Below, in pieces: positions 47,202 to 56,060 of a stretch of DNA of 64,000 nucleotides. The notes beneath the pieces are model-generated. The model made no database searches. It worked only from the letters and a program-made list of their open reading frames with translations, and was not told the DNA's origin. This DNA is from Geobacillus proteiniphilus (lineage in GTDB: Bacteria; Bacillota; Bacilli; Bacillales; Anoxybacillaceae): positions 1-64,000 of the forward strand of contig NZ_MQMG01000005.1 in the NCBI RefSeq assembly GCF_001908025.1. Direction: 5' to 3'. The translations under genes and the position numbers were made by a program. Every line of letters starts with the position of its first letter. Within the stretch, counting starts at the first letter, position 1.

Positions 47202-48803
47202 TTATCTTTGCATGCCGCCAAAGGCATTCATCAAATACATGCTTTGTTGGTTGGCGCGCTGAATCGCCTCTTCCATCGCTGTGAATTGGCGGTAGTAGCG
47301 GTCTTCAATCTGTTTCAGCCGATCTTGAAACCGGTCAATTTGGTCATTGATCTGGATTAAATCGCGCCCGATCGCAAACTGTTGGTTCGTCCAAACGGTT
47401 TTCCCCGCCTTTTGCTCGATTTTCCCGATCGTTTCCTTGATCGTATCGCGCAGGCGGCGGGCGATGCCTTTCTCCGCATCCGTCGCGCCGTCTTGGTTAA
47501 ACAACTGATACACCGCTTGGGGGTTTTCCTTGATTTTCTCCCGCAGCTTCGTTTCGTCAATGATCAACTTCCCACCGTCTAGGTAATTCGACGACGTCGT
47601 AATCCCGATTTGCGCGAGCTGCGAGAACCCGCTTGGGATGTTCGCCCCTTCGACTTTCGTGTACACATTCATCCGCATTTTGCTGAGGGCGCTGGACAAA
47701 ATCGAATCACCGCGAAGCATCCCGCTCCGCGCCTTTTCTTCCCACAGCTCAATTTGCTTTTCCGTCATCGCTTCCTTTTGCTCGTCGGTAAGCGGCGGAT
47801 AGTCGCGGTAGCGCTCTTCTTTCAGCTCGGCGTTGATTTTGGCGATTGTGTCGTTGTATTTGTCGACGAATGACTTGATCGAATTGAAAATGGCATCAAC
47901 GTCCGTCGAGGCAGTCACGGTTACTTCGCTTACGGTTGTTTGCTTTAATGTGTACTCATACCCGTTAATCTGAAACACATTCGTTGGACGTTCCGTTGGT
48001 AAACCGTTAATTGTAAACTGAGCGTTCTTTCCTTTTCTCCCCAACATGATCGTATTATTGCTCGGATCCTGTGTCGCAGCAGCAATATCACTGTCTTGAG
48101 GTAGCTTTAACACGTCAATCAAAAACCTGTCAGCTGTACCATCAATTACAATTTCAGCGCCTTCTGACGCATCGCCTGTATTTTTCGCCGTCAATGACAC
48201 TCTGCCCGTTCGGCTATCGTAAAAAGCCACTACCCCGGCCTGAGAGCTATTAATTTTATTAATCAACGAGTTTAATGAATCAACACTCGGATCAAATTGA
48301 ATCGTTGTCCACTCGGTCGGCATCGTGCCATCGCTCTTAATCGCCTTAATGCGAATCTCCTTTGTCCCGCTGCTCAACGTGTAGCCGTTATTTTTCGTGA
48401 TGTTGCTATCTTGACTAAGCAACGTTTGGGATGGATCGAAATTGGCATTGCCTACGGCAACAGCTCCATACATATAAGCATTCTCTGCCAATTGTGTCAC
48501 TTTGATAGTTGATGTCAATTGGGAAGTAGAGCTAATGTTTCGAACAGAAACAGCCGCTTCATTCGAACTGATAACCGTCTGCTTCGTAAACGTCGCCTGC
48601 CGATAGATTCCATCAAAGATCGATGTATCTAACTCGCTGAGCAGCTTATTCATCTCTCGATAATCATCACGCTGCCACTCGAGCAGCTGCTTTTTCTGCT
48701 TCAATTTATCAAGCGGCATCCGCTCCGCTTTCATCAAATCGCTGACGATTTTGTCAATGTCCATCCCGCTCGCGAGGCCGCTGATGCGCAACGTATTCGC
48801 CAT
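47202..48803 (-). CDS. fliD: Flagellar filament capping protein FliD
   Basis: 533 aa. N-terminal FliD_N (MANTLRISGLASGMDIDKIV, SDLMKAERMPLDKLKQKKQL), variable middle domains, C-terminal coiled coil (DQIDRFQDRLKQIEDRYYRQ, FTAMEEAIQRANQQSMYL). It forms the pentamer/hexamer cap that folds exported flagellin. ATG 48803. The middle of the gene (47990-48560) is lower in GC than its ends, as usual for the surface-exposed part. About 190 nt of non-coding DNA separate it from fliS. Confidence 0.95.
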   Translation of the reverse strand: MANTLRISGLASGMDIDKIVSDLMKAERMPLDKLKQKKQLLEWQRDDYREMNKLLSELDTSIFDGIYRQATFTKQTVISSNEAAVSVRNISSTSQLTSTIKVTQLAENAYMYGAVAVGNANFDPSQTLLSQDSNITKNNGYTLSSGTKEIRIKAIKSDGTMPTEWTTIQFDPSVDSLNSLINKINSSQAGVVAFYDSRTGRVSLTAKNTGDASEGAEIVIDGTADRFLIDVLKLPQDSDIAAATQDPSNNTIMLGRKGKNAQFTINGLPTERPTNVFQINGYEYTLKQTTVSEVTVTASTDVDAIFNSIKSFVDKYNDTIAKINAELKEERYRDYPPLTDEQKEAMTEKQIELWEEKARSGMLRGDSILSSALSKMRMNVYTKVEGANIPSGFSQLAQIGITTSSNYLDGGKLIIDETKLREKIKENPQAVYQLFNQDGATDAEKGIARRLRDTIKETIGKIEQKAGKTVWTNQQFAIGRDLIQINDQIDRFQDRLKQIEDRYYRQFTAMEEAIQRANQQSMYLMNAFGGMQR

Positions 48804-48818
48804 TTCGACTCACCACCG

Positions 48819-49178
48819 TTAAATTTTTTTATCCACCAAAAGCCCGACAAACTCCATCATCGCCGCGTACATATCCAACAGCTTTTTCGGCGGAATTTCG
48901 CGGATCACTTCCTGCGTCTTCTCGTCAATCACTTGCACGTAATATTCATGTAGCTCTTTGTGCAGCTCAAACCGAACCGACGTATGGCTCGGCTGCACCA
49001 GCTCATTCAAGCCGTTGACCACTTTCTCAAGCGTTTCCTCCGACGGGAGCTTCTCACTAGGAGACGCCCCCTCTGCTACTTGCGCCTGCGCCGGCAAGAT
49101 TTCGACTTTTGGATTCACCTGCTCAGCTCGCGTCGGTTCATAAGAAGGAAAAGAAGAAGACACCCGTTCAATCGTCAT
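48819..49178 (-). CDS. flaG: FlaG family flagellar protein
   Basis: 119 aa. Variable N-terminus and conserved FlaG core (VRFELHKELHEYYVQVIDEK, TQEVIREIPPKKLLDMYAAM). Influences filament length in some bacteria. ATG follows AAGGAGCGGGTTGT. B. subtilis yvyC position, just before fliD, 15 nt away. Confidence 0.92.
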   Translation of the reverse strand: MTIERVSSSFPSYEPTRAEQVNPKVEILPAQAQVAEGASPSEKLPSEETLEKVVNGLNELVQPSHTSVRFELHKELHEYYVQVIDEKTQEVIREIPPKKLLDMYAAMMEFVGLLVDKKI

Positions 49179-49344
49179 ACAACCCGCTCCTTTGCTTTGG
49201 ACGCTTTCTATTGTTTATATCGGATGAAACATGGGAAGTGTGAAGGGGGGAAAGGAGAGAAATGCGGTGGGCAACGGAGAAAGAGTCCTTCTTGGAAAAA
49301 TTGATGTATAATAAAGGTATCGAAAAGCAAAGGAGATGAGTACG

Positions 49345-49893
49345 TTGGGGTTGGAACATTTAGAGCAGTTTTTGAAACAGAAGAAAGAAGAGAGGGAGCG
49401 AAAGCAAATCAATCGCGAGGAGTTAAAAAAGCAATGGCTACGTGAAATCGAATCGTTCTATAGGCAAATCGAACCATTCCTTACCCCATTGCAGGAAAAA
49501 GGGTTGCTGTCAGTGAAGCGGGAAAACATCAAAATACAAGAAGAACTTCTCGGGGAATACACGACAGAAAAATGGCAACTCCATTTTCCCGACCAAATCG
49601 TCACGATCGAACCGGTCGGGAAGGAGGTAATCGGCGCAAACGGGCGAATTGATATGATCGGAAAAAACGAAACCGTGAAATTTCTGCTATTCGATCAACA
49701 GGCGCAGTCACCGAACATCACCGTTTCTTTTCCCAACTTGCCGGCTGAGGCATTCAAGAAGACGGACCTTCTCCGTGACAAAGACGACATCGAATACGCC
49801 TGGAAAATCGCCACTCCCCCGCCAAACATCCGGTTTATTGATCTAAATGAAGATTCTTTGTCCGACGCTTTATTAGAGGTTCTTGCGCGTTGA
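49345..49893 (+). CDS. Unknown cytoplasmic protein in the flagellar island
   Basis: 182 aa. Charged coiled-coil N-terminus (LEHLEQFLKQKKEERERKQI) then a mixed domain ending LNEDSLSDALLEVLAR. No family recognised. TTG 49345 has AAGGAG 9 nt upstream; ATG 49336 is in frame but touches the ribosome site. It points opposite to the flagellar operon and marks the left edge of the island that separates flaG from hag. Confidence 0.65.
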   Translation: MGLEHLEQFLKQKKEERERKQINREELKKQWLREIESFYRQIEPFLTPLQEKGLLSVKRENIKIQEELLGEYTTEKWQLHFPDQIVTIEPVGKEVIGANGRIDMIGKNETVKFLLFDQQAQSPNITVSFPNLPAEAFKKTDLLRDKDDIEYAWKIATPPPNIRFIDLNEDSLSDALLEVLAR

Positions 49894-49946
49894 GACGGAC
49901 GGTTTTGTCGGGGGAGAAAAATTTTGTTTTCACCAGTCTTGTAGAT

Positions 49947-50321
49947 CTATGCGCGATAAACAACTGCACAATGCAATGCCAGCTTTCTCGCTTTAGCGTT
50001 TGATAACATCGTTTTACTAGGAGAATCATGAATTTCGGCGTGATACGGATTTCGGTGCGACGGGCAATAAACAAGATGGGCACCGATATCCATACAAAAA
50101 CCGGCTTCAACATAGACGACAGCCTTTACTTTTTCCACACCAAAACGGTCTTGAAACCTAGAAACGACCTCTTCCTCCGTGCATCCACCGTCTCGGTCAA
50201 CAGAAACCCCTCTCTTATCTTTGAACAAAGCAGATGATGGACGATTGTGCTCCTCATCCCATACAATGCTCGGAAAAACAGCCCTAAACAGCCTTTCTTC
50301 CCGTCCGATCTCTGGTTTCAT
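49947..50321 (-). CDS. Unknown protein, third gene of an overlapping operon
   Basis: 124 aa from ATG 50321 (MKPEIGREERLFRAVFPSIV). Pattern: WDEEHNRPSSALFKDKRGVS then VDRDGG, a middle VKAVVYVEAGF and DIGAHLVYCP...NPYHAEIHDS, ending in a helix. No family I can name. It overlaps the preceding gene by 38 nt and has no clear ribosome site of its own, so coupled translation is likely. Confidence 0.65.
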   Translation of the reverse strand: MKPEIGREERLFRAVFPSIVWDEEHNRPSSALFKDKRGVSVDRDGGCTEEEVVSRFQDRFGVEKVKAVVYVEAGFCMDIGAHLVYCPSHRNPYHAEIHDSPSKTMLSNAKARKLALHCAVVYRA

Positions 50322-50880
50322 AAAAGTCAACAATGATTCGATTTATCTCCCGCACATCGTATGGGATCGATTTTTCCATTTCACGTCCATCTGCATATGA
50401 CACAAAAACATCAATTTTGTTTTCAAAAAGTTCAAACTCCAAGTAATCTCCATTTTCTTTTTCAAACTCAAGCTGAATGCTATCTCGTGCTGTGGGGAAC
50501 AGCTTCGGCTGCTTAATGATCGTGTGAATCACACTGAAGACCTTCTCAATCAATTTATCGGAAAATGAATCCGCGCCATTTCCATTCCAATCGTTCCCCA
50601 GTTCTCTGATGGCTTGCAGTTTGGCTATGTTTTCTGCCTTTCGCACTTGGTCATAAATAAAGGGAGTCACCCGTCCAAAAGAATGCTCATTTCGCCATAT
50701 CACCGTTTTCATCGGTGTTGCTGTTTCCTCAACATGGGGCAACCGAACATGTTCCTCACCCACTGTTTCCCGAATCAATGGTTCCGAAACGGGGAAACGG
50801 GCACGGACAGCTTGGGTTTTCGGCAAACGAAAATACTCGTCGATTCCAGTAGATGAAGACTTCTCTGCGCGTAAAATCAT
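50284..50880 (-). CDS. Unknown protein, second gene of an overlapping operon
   Basis: 198 aa. N-terminal ~80 residues look linker-like; then IRELGNDWNGNGADSFSDKL, a helix, and a beta-rich DSIQLEFEKENGDYLEFELF segment. The NDWNG(N)GA...P.I pattern recurs in small accessory proteins near other mobile genes in my memory, without an assigned role. Its ATG overlaps the stop of the first gene (ATGA). Confidence 0.7.
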   Translation of the reverse strand: MILRAEKSSSTGIDEYFRLPKTQAVRARFPVSEPLIRETVGEEHVRLPHVEETATPMKTVIWRNEHSFGRVTPFIYDQVRKAENIAKLQAIRELGNDWNGNGADSFSDKLIEKVFSVIHTIIKQPKLFPTARDSIQLEFEKENGDYLEFELFENKIDVFVSYADGREMEKSIPYDVREINRIIVDFYETRDRTGRKAV

Positions 50881-51224
50881 TGCTGTGTCCCCTCGTTCCG
50901 AATTTGTTCCAACATCATAATATGCTCACCCAGCCACTCGTGAAAAAGTTTCGCGGTCTCCAAATTCATCACAACCCCAGTTGACACATAGCGGATAATA
51001 TTTTCTTCATGGTCAGGAGGCCGTACATCCGTCTTTCTTGCTGGCTGTCCTGTTCCTTCAAACACGTATGTTTCCTCGTAAGGCAAGGGACGGCGTTCAA
51101 AATAAAAGTTCACAACAATCTCCCCCTGCGGAGAAATTCCGCCGTGCGCCCCATTGACGTAGACAGGATTATAGTCATCAGCAAACAAGTATTTAAAATG
51201 AACGACCTTTTCTTTTCCAGACAT
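50877..51224 (-). CDS. Unknown protein, first gene of an overlapping operon
   Basis: 115 aa from ATG 51224, behind GGAGG with 7-nt spacing. VHFKYLFADDYNPVYVNGAH then GGISPQGEIVVNFYFERRPL and a C-terminal helix (METAKLFHEWLGEH-like). The N-terminal half recalls the small DUF3467-like beta-sandwich group, but that is uncertain. It probably begins a three-gene transcript with the two genes downstream. Confidence 0.7.
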   Translation of the reverse strand: MSGKEKVVHFKYLFADDYNPVYVNGAHGGISPQGEIVVNFYFERRPLPYEETYVFEGTGQPARKTDVRPPDHEENIIRYVSTGVVMNLETAKLFHEWLGEHIMMLEQIRNEGTQQ

Positions 51225-51389
51225 TATACAACCTCCACGCAACAGTCTTTATTTTCATTATGACATACGTTTTGAATTGAACGCTCTCCCACCTACGTTA
51301 ACGCTTAGAGGTAGGAGATTCTTGGGAACACCCGCCCTGCGGCAGGCTGTCAACCAAGCCATCCCCGTGCGTCCCGCGGTTGAGCTGTC

Positions 51390-52099
51390 TTACTCAGACA
51401 GCAAACGAAGCCCTTCCTGCAAAATAGTTCGGGCGGCGTTATGATCCCGGTCATGTTCGGCTCAGAAATTTGAGCACACCCATTCGCGGACATGTAGCGA
51501 TTTCACCTCAACCTGCCGATGCCCGCAGCACGAGCACAATGAACTCGATGGAAACATGCTGTGGACGCGGACCAGCGTCCGTCCGTACCATTTCGCTTTA
51601 TACTCGAGCATGTTGAGCAAGCGCCCCCACGTGGAATCGGAAATGCGTTTGGCCAGCTTGCGATTCTTCTGCCTATTCCGCACGCGCAAGTCCTCCACGC
51701 ACACCACTTGGTTTTCGCGGATGAGGCGGGTGGGCCATTTGTGCAGGAAATCGTTCTCACATTTGGCCATGTTCTCGATTGATTCGGGTGTTTTTTGCTT
51801 TTGAAGCGGGGAGCGTTCGCCGTTCCATCGAAGAATCGGTCACACGCCTCGTCCAACGGCTGCAGCGCGTTTTGAAAGGCAGTGGAATCCGGCGCCTTCA
51901 GCCACGGAAGTGTCTGCTTCAACGCGATCAACCGCTTGGAACATTCGTTATAGCCAAGCCCCGACCCTGTCGTTTCATACGCCTGATTCCATTCGGACAA
52001 AAAGTGATTGTACACAAACCAGCAACACCCGATCGTTTGGTTGATGAGCTCCGCTTATGTTCGGGTGGGATGCAACCGAAAGCGATCGGCTTTGTGCAT
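51390..52099 (-). pseudogene. Dead tnpB of an IS1341/IS605-type element
   Basis: Begins MHKADRFRLHPTRT then TAA in frame, continues CCWFVYNHFLSEWNQAYETT ... APRFKSKKHPNQS, where a deletion and frameshift remove the RuvC-I region, resumes as ENQVVCVEDLRVRNRQK, CSCCGHRQVEVKS, and has TGA where the second zinc knuckle should be (CSNF-stop-AEHDRDHNAAR). A right-end hairpin (CCTACGTTAACGCTTAGAGG) lies at 51291-51310. No tnpA nearby. Confidence 0.88.
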
Positions 52100-52244
52100 G
52101 ACCTTCCCTCCTTCCTGACGGAACGTTTGTTCTATTTCTGTCTATTTTACACCTTTGATTCGTGGGAGGCAAGAGGGAAATCGATGGCGAATACCGATTC
52201 ATCCCCCACTTCCGCTCACGCGTGGAAGCGGGAGCCGTTCATAT

Positions 52245-53291
52245 TCACGAACCTGATTTACTCCACGCGTTCGTCCGGCGCAAATGCTCCCACGCTTTCA
52301 CGATATGATCTCTGGAAAACAATCGTCTTTTCCGTTCATTCCAGCGGCCGATGGCATCGACAATCGCACCTACATCGTCCTTCCCATTCGGATTTTCTTT
52401 CACCACCCAATGCACGGTAGCCAGCAGCTCCAAGCCATACGGCGTCTCAAAGCCGCGAATGATAACACGAACCCGTTCCAAATGGTCCTTCGCCTCTTGA
52501 TCGCCGTTCAGAAATGCCTCCGCCTCTTTGATCGCGTGAGGCAATACACGAATTTCCGCCCTCCCGCTGCGGTCGCCAACGCCGGTAAGGAAATGGCCGT
52601 TCATGCGAAGCAATACATGATTGACATTGTCGGCATACGGTCCATACGTCCCTTTCTCAAACCGCAGTCGCAGCGGTTCGCCGACTTCTTGAAGAAAATA
52701 AGCAAGCTTCTGCACTTCCAATAAGGACAGATGATACCCAGGAAGCGAGTAATCGTTCATCAACAGAAGGAGCAACGCCCGAGCTCTCGTCATTTTTGGC
52801 CGGTTCGTGCGAATTTTCATTTGTTCCGGACGAGGACTGCCCACCGGTTCATACAAATGCACGATGACTTCTTCTAGCGGGGCAAACGCCTCCTCAATTT
52901 TGGGCCGCACATCTTCCCAACGAAGGCCGCCATTGCCGCAACCAAGCGGAGGCAGAGCGATCGATCGGATTTGCAGCGTTTTCACCACATCGACTAAATC
53001 CGCAAGCCCAATCTCAATGTCCTTCATGCGCGAGCGGCTCTTCCAATGCCGCTTTGTCGGGAAATTGATAATATACTTCGGGTTCAACAACATCCCCGTC
53101 TCCACAACATGCATCTTTCCCGGCCGTACTTCTCCTCGGCGGCATGCCTTTTCGTAATCAGAAAACATCTCCGGATAAGCTTGCTTAAACTGCAACGCAA
53201 TCCCTTTGCCCATGACACCGACACAGTTCACTGTATTCACCAGCGCCTCGGCTTCATCGTCCAAAAGGTTTCCCTTCTTTAGGATGATCAT
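52245..53291 (-). CDS. darG: DarG-type macrodomain antitoxin (DNA ADP-ribosylglycohydrolase)
   Basis: 348 aa. Residues 1-150 are a macrodomain (KKGNLLDDEAEALVNTVNCV, GVMGKGIALQFK, PPLGCGNGGLRWE); residues ~170-348 are the C-terminal DarT-binding region (ALLLLLMNDYSLPGYHLSLL onwards). DarG removes ADP-ribose from thymidine in DNA and also neutralises DarT directly. ATG 53291 follows AAGGGTGAAG. Encoded 13 nt after darT. The pair is a toxin-antitoxin system with anti-phage activity in other bacteria. Confidence 0.93.
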   Translation of the reverse strand: MIILKKGNLLDDEAEALVNTVNCVGVMGKGIALQFKQAYPEMFSDYEKACRRGEVRPGKMHVVETGMLLNPKYIINFPTKRHWKSRSRMKDIEIGLADLVDVVKTLQIRSIALPPLGCGNGGLRWEDVRPKIEEAFAPLEEVIVHLYEPVGSPRPEQMKIRTNRPKMTRARALLLLLMNDYSLPGYHLSLLEVQKLAYFLQEVGEPLRLRFEKGTYGPYADNVNHVLLRMNGHFLTGVGDRSGRAEIRVLPHAIKEAEAFLNGDQEAKDHLERVRVIIRGFETPYGLELLATVHWVVKENPNGKDDVGAIVDAIGRWNERKRRLFSRDHIVKAWEHLRRTNAWSKSGS

Positions 53292-53304
53292 CGTCTTCAC
53301 CCTT

Positions 53305-53937
53305 TCAAAAATACCAATCTGGCCGAATAACAACTGAACCTTTATAACCATACTGCAACACGATTTGCTTGACTTTCGACTCCCATTCGCTGCTTTTTAC
53401 AGCAACCGCTACAAGGAGATGAATGGGAACAAACCCATATACCAAAAACTCCGCTTGCCTTCTCCTTTTGCGATCAGGATCATCTTCCGTGTCACGCCAA
53501 TAGATCGATCGCATAATGTGCCAATCAATTTGATTCAAATCCTTTAAGTCATTATAAAAATCGGTCATAGCCATTATTGCATGTCCATTGGTAAACACAT
53601 ACTTTAATCCGCTTGAATGAATGATGTCCGTCCTCGACAAAAGATAGACGACCTCATCTTGCCCACCTGTATACCCTTCGACATGTCCTTTGTTTATAGC
53701 ATATAACATCGGAGAACGGGGCGCAAAATAAAAGGGGACATAATCATGTAGTGTGCCATACGGAGGCAGCGGAACAAAGGTGGTCAACCGATGGCTTTGT
53801 ATACTGGCATGAGCTATATTTATATAAGGTATGTTTTTCGTTTTGGCTAAGCTGTTTGCCAGCAATCCGCCATGCGCAAAAATGGAATGAAGATTGCGAT
53901 AGTGGGTGATATGATACAGCCATTTTTTACTGATCAT
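53305..53937 (-). CDS. darT: DarT-type DNA ADP-ribosyltransferase toxin
   Basis: 210 aa. LYHITHYRNLHSIFAHGGLL is the NAD-binding start of the DUF4433/DarT fold. Arg50 (QSHR) and Glu163 (RRQAEFLVYG) correspond to the catalytic Arg and Glu known for DarT. It modifies thymidine in single-stranded DNA from NAD. ATG 53937. The frame is intact, so the toxin should be active and restrained by DarG downstream. Confidence 0.93.
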   Translation of the reverse strand: MISKKWLYHITHYRNLHSIFAHGGLLANSLAKTKNIPYINIAHASIQSHRLTTFVPLPPYGTLHDYVPFYFAPRSPMLYAINKGHVEGYTGGQDEVVYLLSRTDIIHSSGLKYVFTNGHAIMAMTDFYNDLKDLNQIDWHIMRSIYWRDTEDDPDRKRRRQAEFLVYGFVPIHLLVAVAVKSSEWESKVKQIVLQYGYKGSVVIRPDWYF

Positions 53938-54303
53938 TTTTCTAAGAACACCTGGCCTTTATGACGGATATATTTTCAAAAGCTAAAGTTTTCTATACAA
54001 CAGTGTAATACAATTTGAAACGCTAACGCTTTATGTCTCCGTCTGAAAAATAGCCATTGTTTCATCAGCCTATCCAAAGCCGAACGCCTTTGCTTTCAGG
54101 CCCATACTTCGGCCACCCCTACGTCATCCCAAATCTTGACGAATACGAAGTCACACGCTTGCCTCGAACAAATAAAAAGTTTGAAAAACTTTTTTGCGAA
54201 CGGTATGTTCCTCTTTTTAGATTCACAACAAGGTACCTCACAGTAAATCACTTCTTTTAATTAATTATAGCACAATCACAAACATATGTTCTATAATATT
54301 TTT
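53938..54303. other. Intergenic, darT to hag
   Basis: AT-rich. Contains a small hairpin with T-run (AAAAGTTTGAAAAACTTTTTT, 54177-54197) and presumably the darT promoter near 53980-54020. No gene supported. Confidence 0.5.
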
Positions 54304-54338
54304 TGAAAATACCGAGGGAACAAAATCTCCCTCGGTAT
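54304..54338 (-). terminator. hag terminator
   Basis: ATACCGAGGGA pairs with TCCCTCGGTAT, followed on the minus strand by TTTTCAAAAAA; 12 nt past the hag stop in exon 2. Confidence 0.88.
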
Positions 54339-54349
54339 CACTCTGCATG

Positions 54350-55871
54350 TTAACGAAGCAACTGCAATACCCCTTGCGGCTGTTGGTTCGCTTGCGCCAA
54401 CATCGCTTGCGCCGCTTGCGCCAAGATGTTGTTTTTCGTGAATTCCATCATTTCTTTGGCCATCGTGCCACCCACCCTTTCGGCGTGGGACAAGACTACA
54501 TCTTCACCCTCAGCTTTACCTGTTAGGGGCCGGGCGCTTCGGATGAGCGAGGACGATGGAGATCCTCTTCACCCTACGGGCTTCATCGCCATAGCACAAG
54601 CCGTAGGCGGTATGCCCTAGTCGTTGAACCTTCTCCACCCTTTCGGGACAGGAGCTTGGCTGCTGATTGCCCAATCCTTTGGCTTTTTCCGCCGTCACGT
54701 CTGCCGTTTCCAGCTCCGTTGTGGCGCCAAAGGCTCTCAGGGCTTCCCAGCAATTCACCCGGTGATGATCCTAGCCGTTTCCAGCTAGGACGACTGTGCC
54801 TGTCGCCGTTTACGCGGCTAAGGCATAATCGACGTCGCGGATGCGGGATTCTGCAGCTGTTAAGTTTTCAGCAGATGTGCCTAAGTTATTGATCGTGTGT
54901 TCTAGGCGGTTTTGGAAAGCACCTAGTTTCGCACGCTCTGCTGATACTTTTTCAATTGCATTATTAATTTGAGTAATCGCTGCATTAGCCTTGCCGGCTG
55001 TTGTTACATCAATAGCTGCTAATGTTGTTCCATTTCTAACACCTAAATCCACAGCTTTCATACTATTAATACCAATTGACATCGTTTGACCGCTATTAGC
55101 CCCGATCTGAGTAGAAATAGCTTTAGAGGTATCTGTTTGGGCGGCCTCATATTTCGTAACACTGATAGTAATACTTTCTCCGACTCTCATGTTGAGCAAA
55201 TCTTGGCTAAACGATATATTGTCTCCAAATCCAGTTAAGGTCTGTGTGTCTGATAAGGAAATCCCACCTAATCCTAACGGGTCGCTTATTTGAAAGTCAG
55301 TTGCGTCATTATTAGCATTTGTGGTTCTAGTAATCGTAATAGTCCCTGTTTTATTAAGTAAGGTAGCATCGCTAACATTAGCAGTAAGACCACTTATAGA
55401 ACTATTATTTTGCAAAGTAACAGTTCCATTTACAGCAGCGCTTAATCCGACTTTACTTCCATCTAATAATTTTTGAGTGTTAAACTCCGTAGTATTTGCA
55501 ATACGGTCGATCTCATCCACCAACTGATTAATTTCTTTTTGAATTTCATTTCTATCCGTAGCCGTATTAGTATCGTTAGCTGCCTGAACCGCCAACTCCC
55601 GCATCCGTTGAAGAATAGAATGCGTTTCATTTAACGCTCCTTCTGCTGTCTGGATGAGCGAGATTGAGTCCTGCGCATTACGGCTCGCTTGCTCCAACCC
55701 GCGAATTTGCCCTCGCATTTTTTCCGAGATGGCCAAGCCTGCCGCGTCATCGCCCGCACGGTTGATGCGCAGACCGGAAGACAGTTTTTCCATGTTTTTC
55801 GCTGCGGCGCTTTGACCGATCGTCAGTTGCCGATACGTATTCAACGCCGCGATGTTGTGGTTGATTCTCAT
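54350..55871 (-). CDS. hag: Flagellin, interrupted by a group I intron
   Basis: Exon 1 is 55871-54828 (348 codons) and exon 2 is 54463-54350 (37 codons and stop); spliced product 385 aa. N-terminal D0/D1 ([40 protein letters not shown]) and C-terminal D0 ([37 protein letters not shown]) are both canonical only when the 364-nt intron is removed. Unspliced, translation would stop five codons into the intron (YALAA), giving a 353-residue protein without its C-terminal D0 helix, which cannot polymerise. ATG 55871 follows AAGGAGG. Sigma-D promoter and a CsrA hairpin lie upstream. Confidence 0.94.
54464..54827 (-). other. Self-splicing group I intron in hag
   Basis: 364 nt. Core elements in order: P, AATTGCTGGGAAGCC (54755-54741); R, GTTCAACGACTAGG (54629-54616); S, AAGATGTAGTC (54504-54494). 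The intron ends in G (54464), and the 5' exon ends in U (GUCGAU). A GGCGAC internal guide just inside the intron can pair with the end of exon 1 including the U-G pair. No homing endonuclease frame. A group I intron in flagellin is reported from thermophilic Geobacillus; exact splice sites here are inferred from the restored reading frame (DVD-MAKEM). Confidence 0.93.
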
Positions 55872-55875
55872 GTTC

Positions 55876-55915
55876 TCTTCCTCCTTGAAATGATTTTTTC
55901 CACGTCCTTGTGGAA
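55876..55915 (-). promoter_or_regulatory. CsrA-binding sites in the hag leader
   Basis: TTCCAC-AAGGAC-GTGGAA (55915-55898) is a hairpin presenting GGA in the loop, and CAAGGAGG just downstream is both a second GGA site and the hag ribosome site. This is the two-site arrangement by which CsrA represses hag until FliW titrates it. Confidence 0.82.
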
Positions 55916-55970
55916 CGGCGGGCTGGGGCGAAAGTCGGCCGCCTTTCGCCACAAGCCGCGCTCACTTTTT

Positions 55971-55996
55971 ATATCGGCGCGTTTTTTGGAAGTTTA
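55971..55996 (-). promoter_or_regulatory. Sigma-D promoter of hag
   Basis: TAAA (55996-55993), 14-bp spacer, GCCGATAT (55978-55971); matches the flagellar sigma-D consensus TAAA-N15-GCCGATAT. Confidence 0.87.
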
Positions 55997-56027
55997 ATAG
56001 GGAAATTTAAATTTTTTGTCGATGGGG

Positions 56028-56053
56028 ACAAAAAAAGCGCCGCTTGGGCGCCT
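56028..56053 (-). terminator. csrA terminator
   Basis: Minus strand GGCGCCCAAGCGGCGC then TTTTTTTG. It separates the fla operon from hag. Confidence 0.8.
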
Positions 56054-56060
56054 GATTCGT

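Noticed and set aside
54810-55952. Flagellin ending at YALAA as a complete gene
   Set aside because: The stop lies inside a group I intron; the true C-terminus is in exon 2 at 54463-54350. The start at 55952 is also too early; the ribosome site supports 55871.
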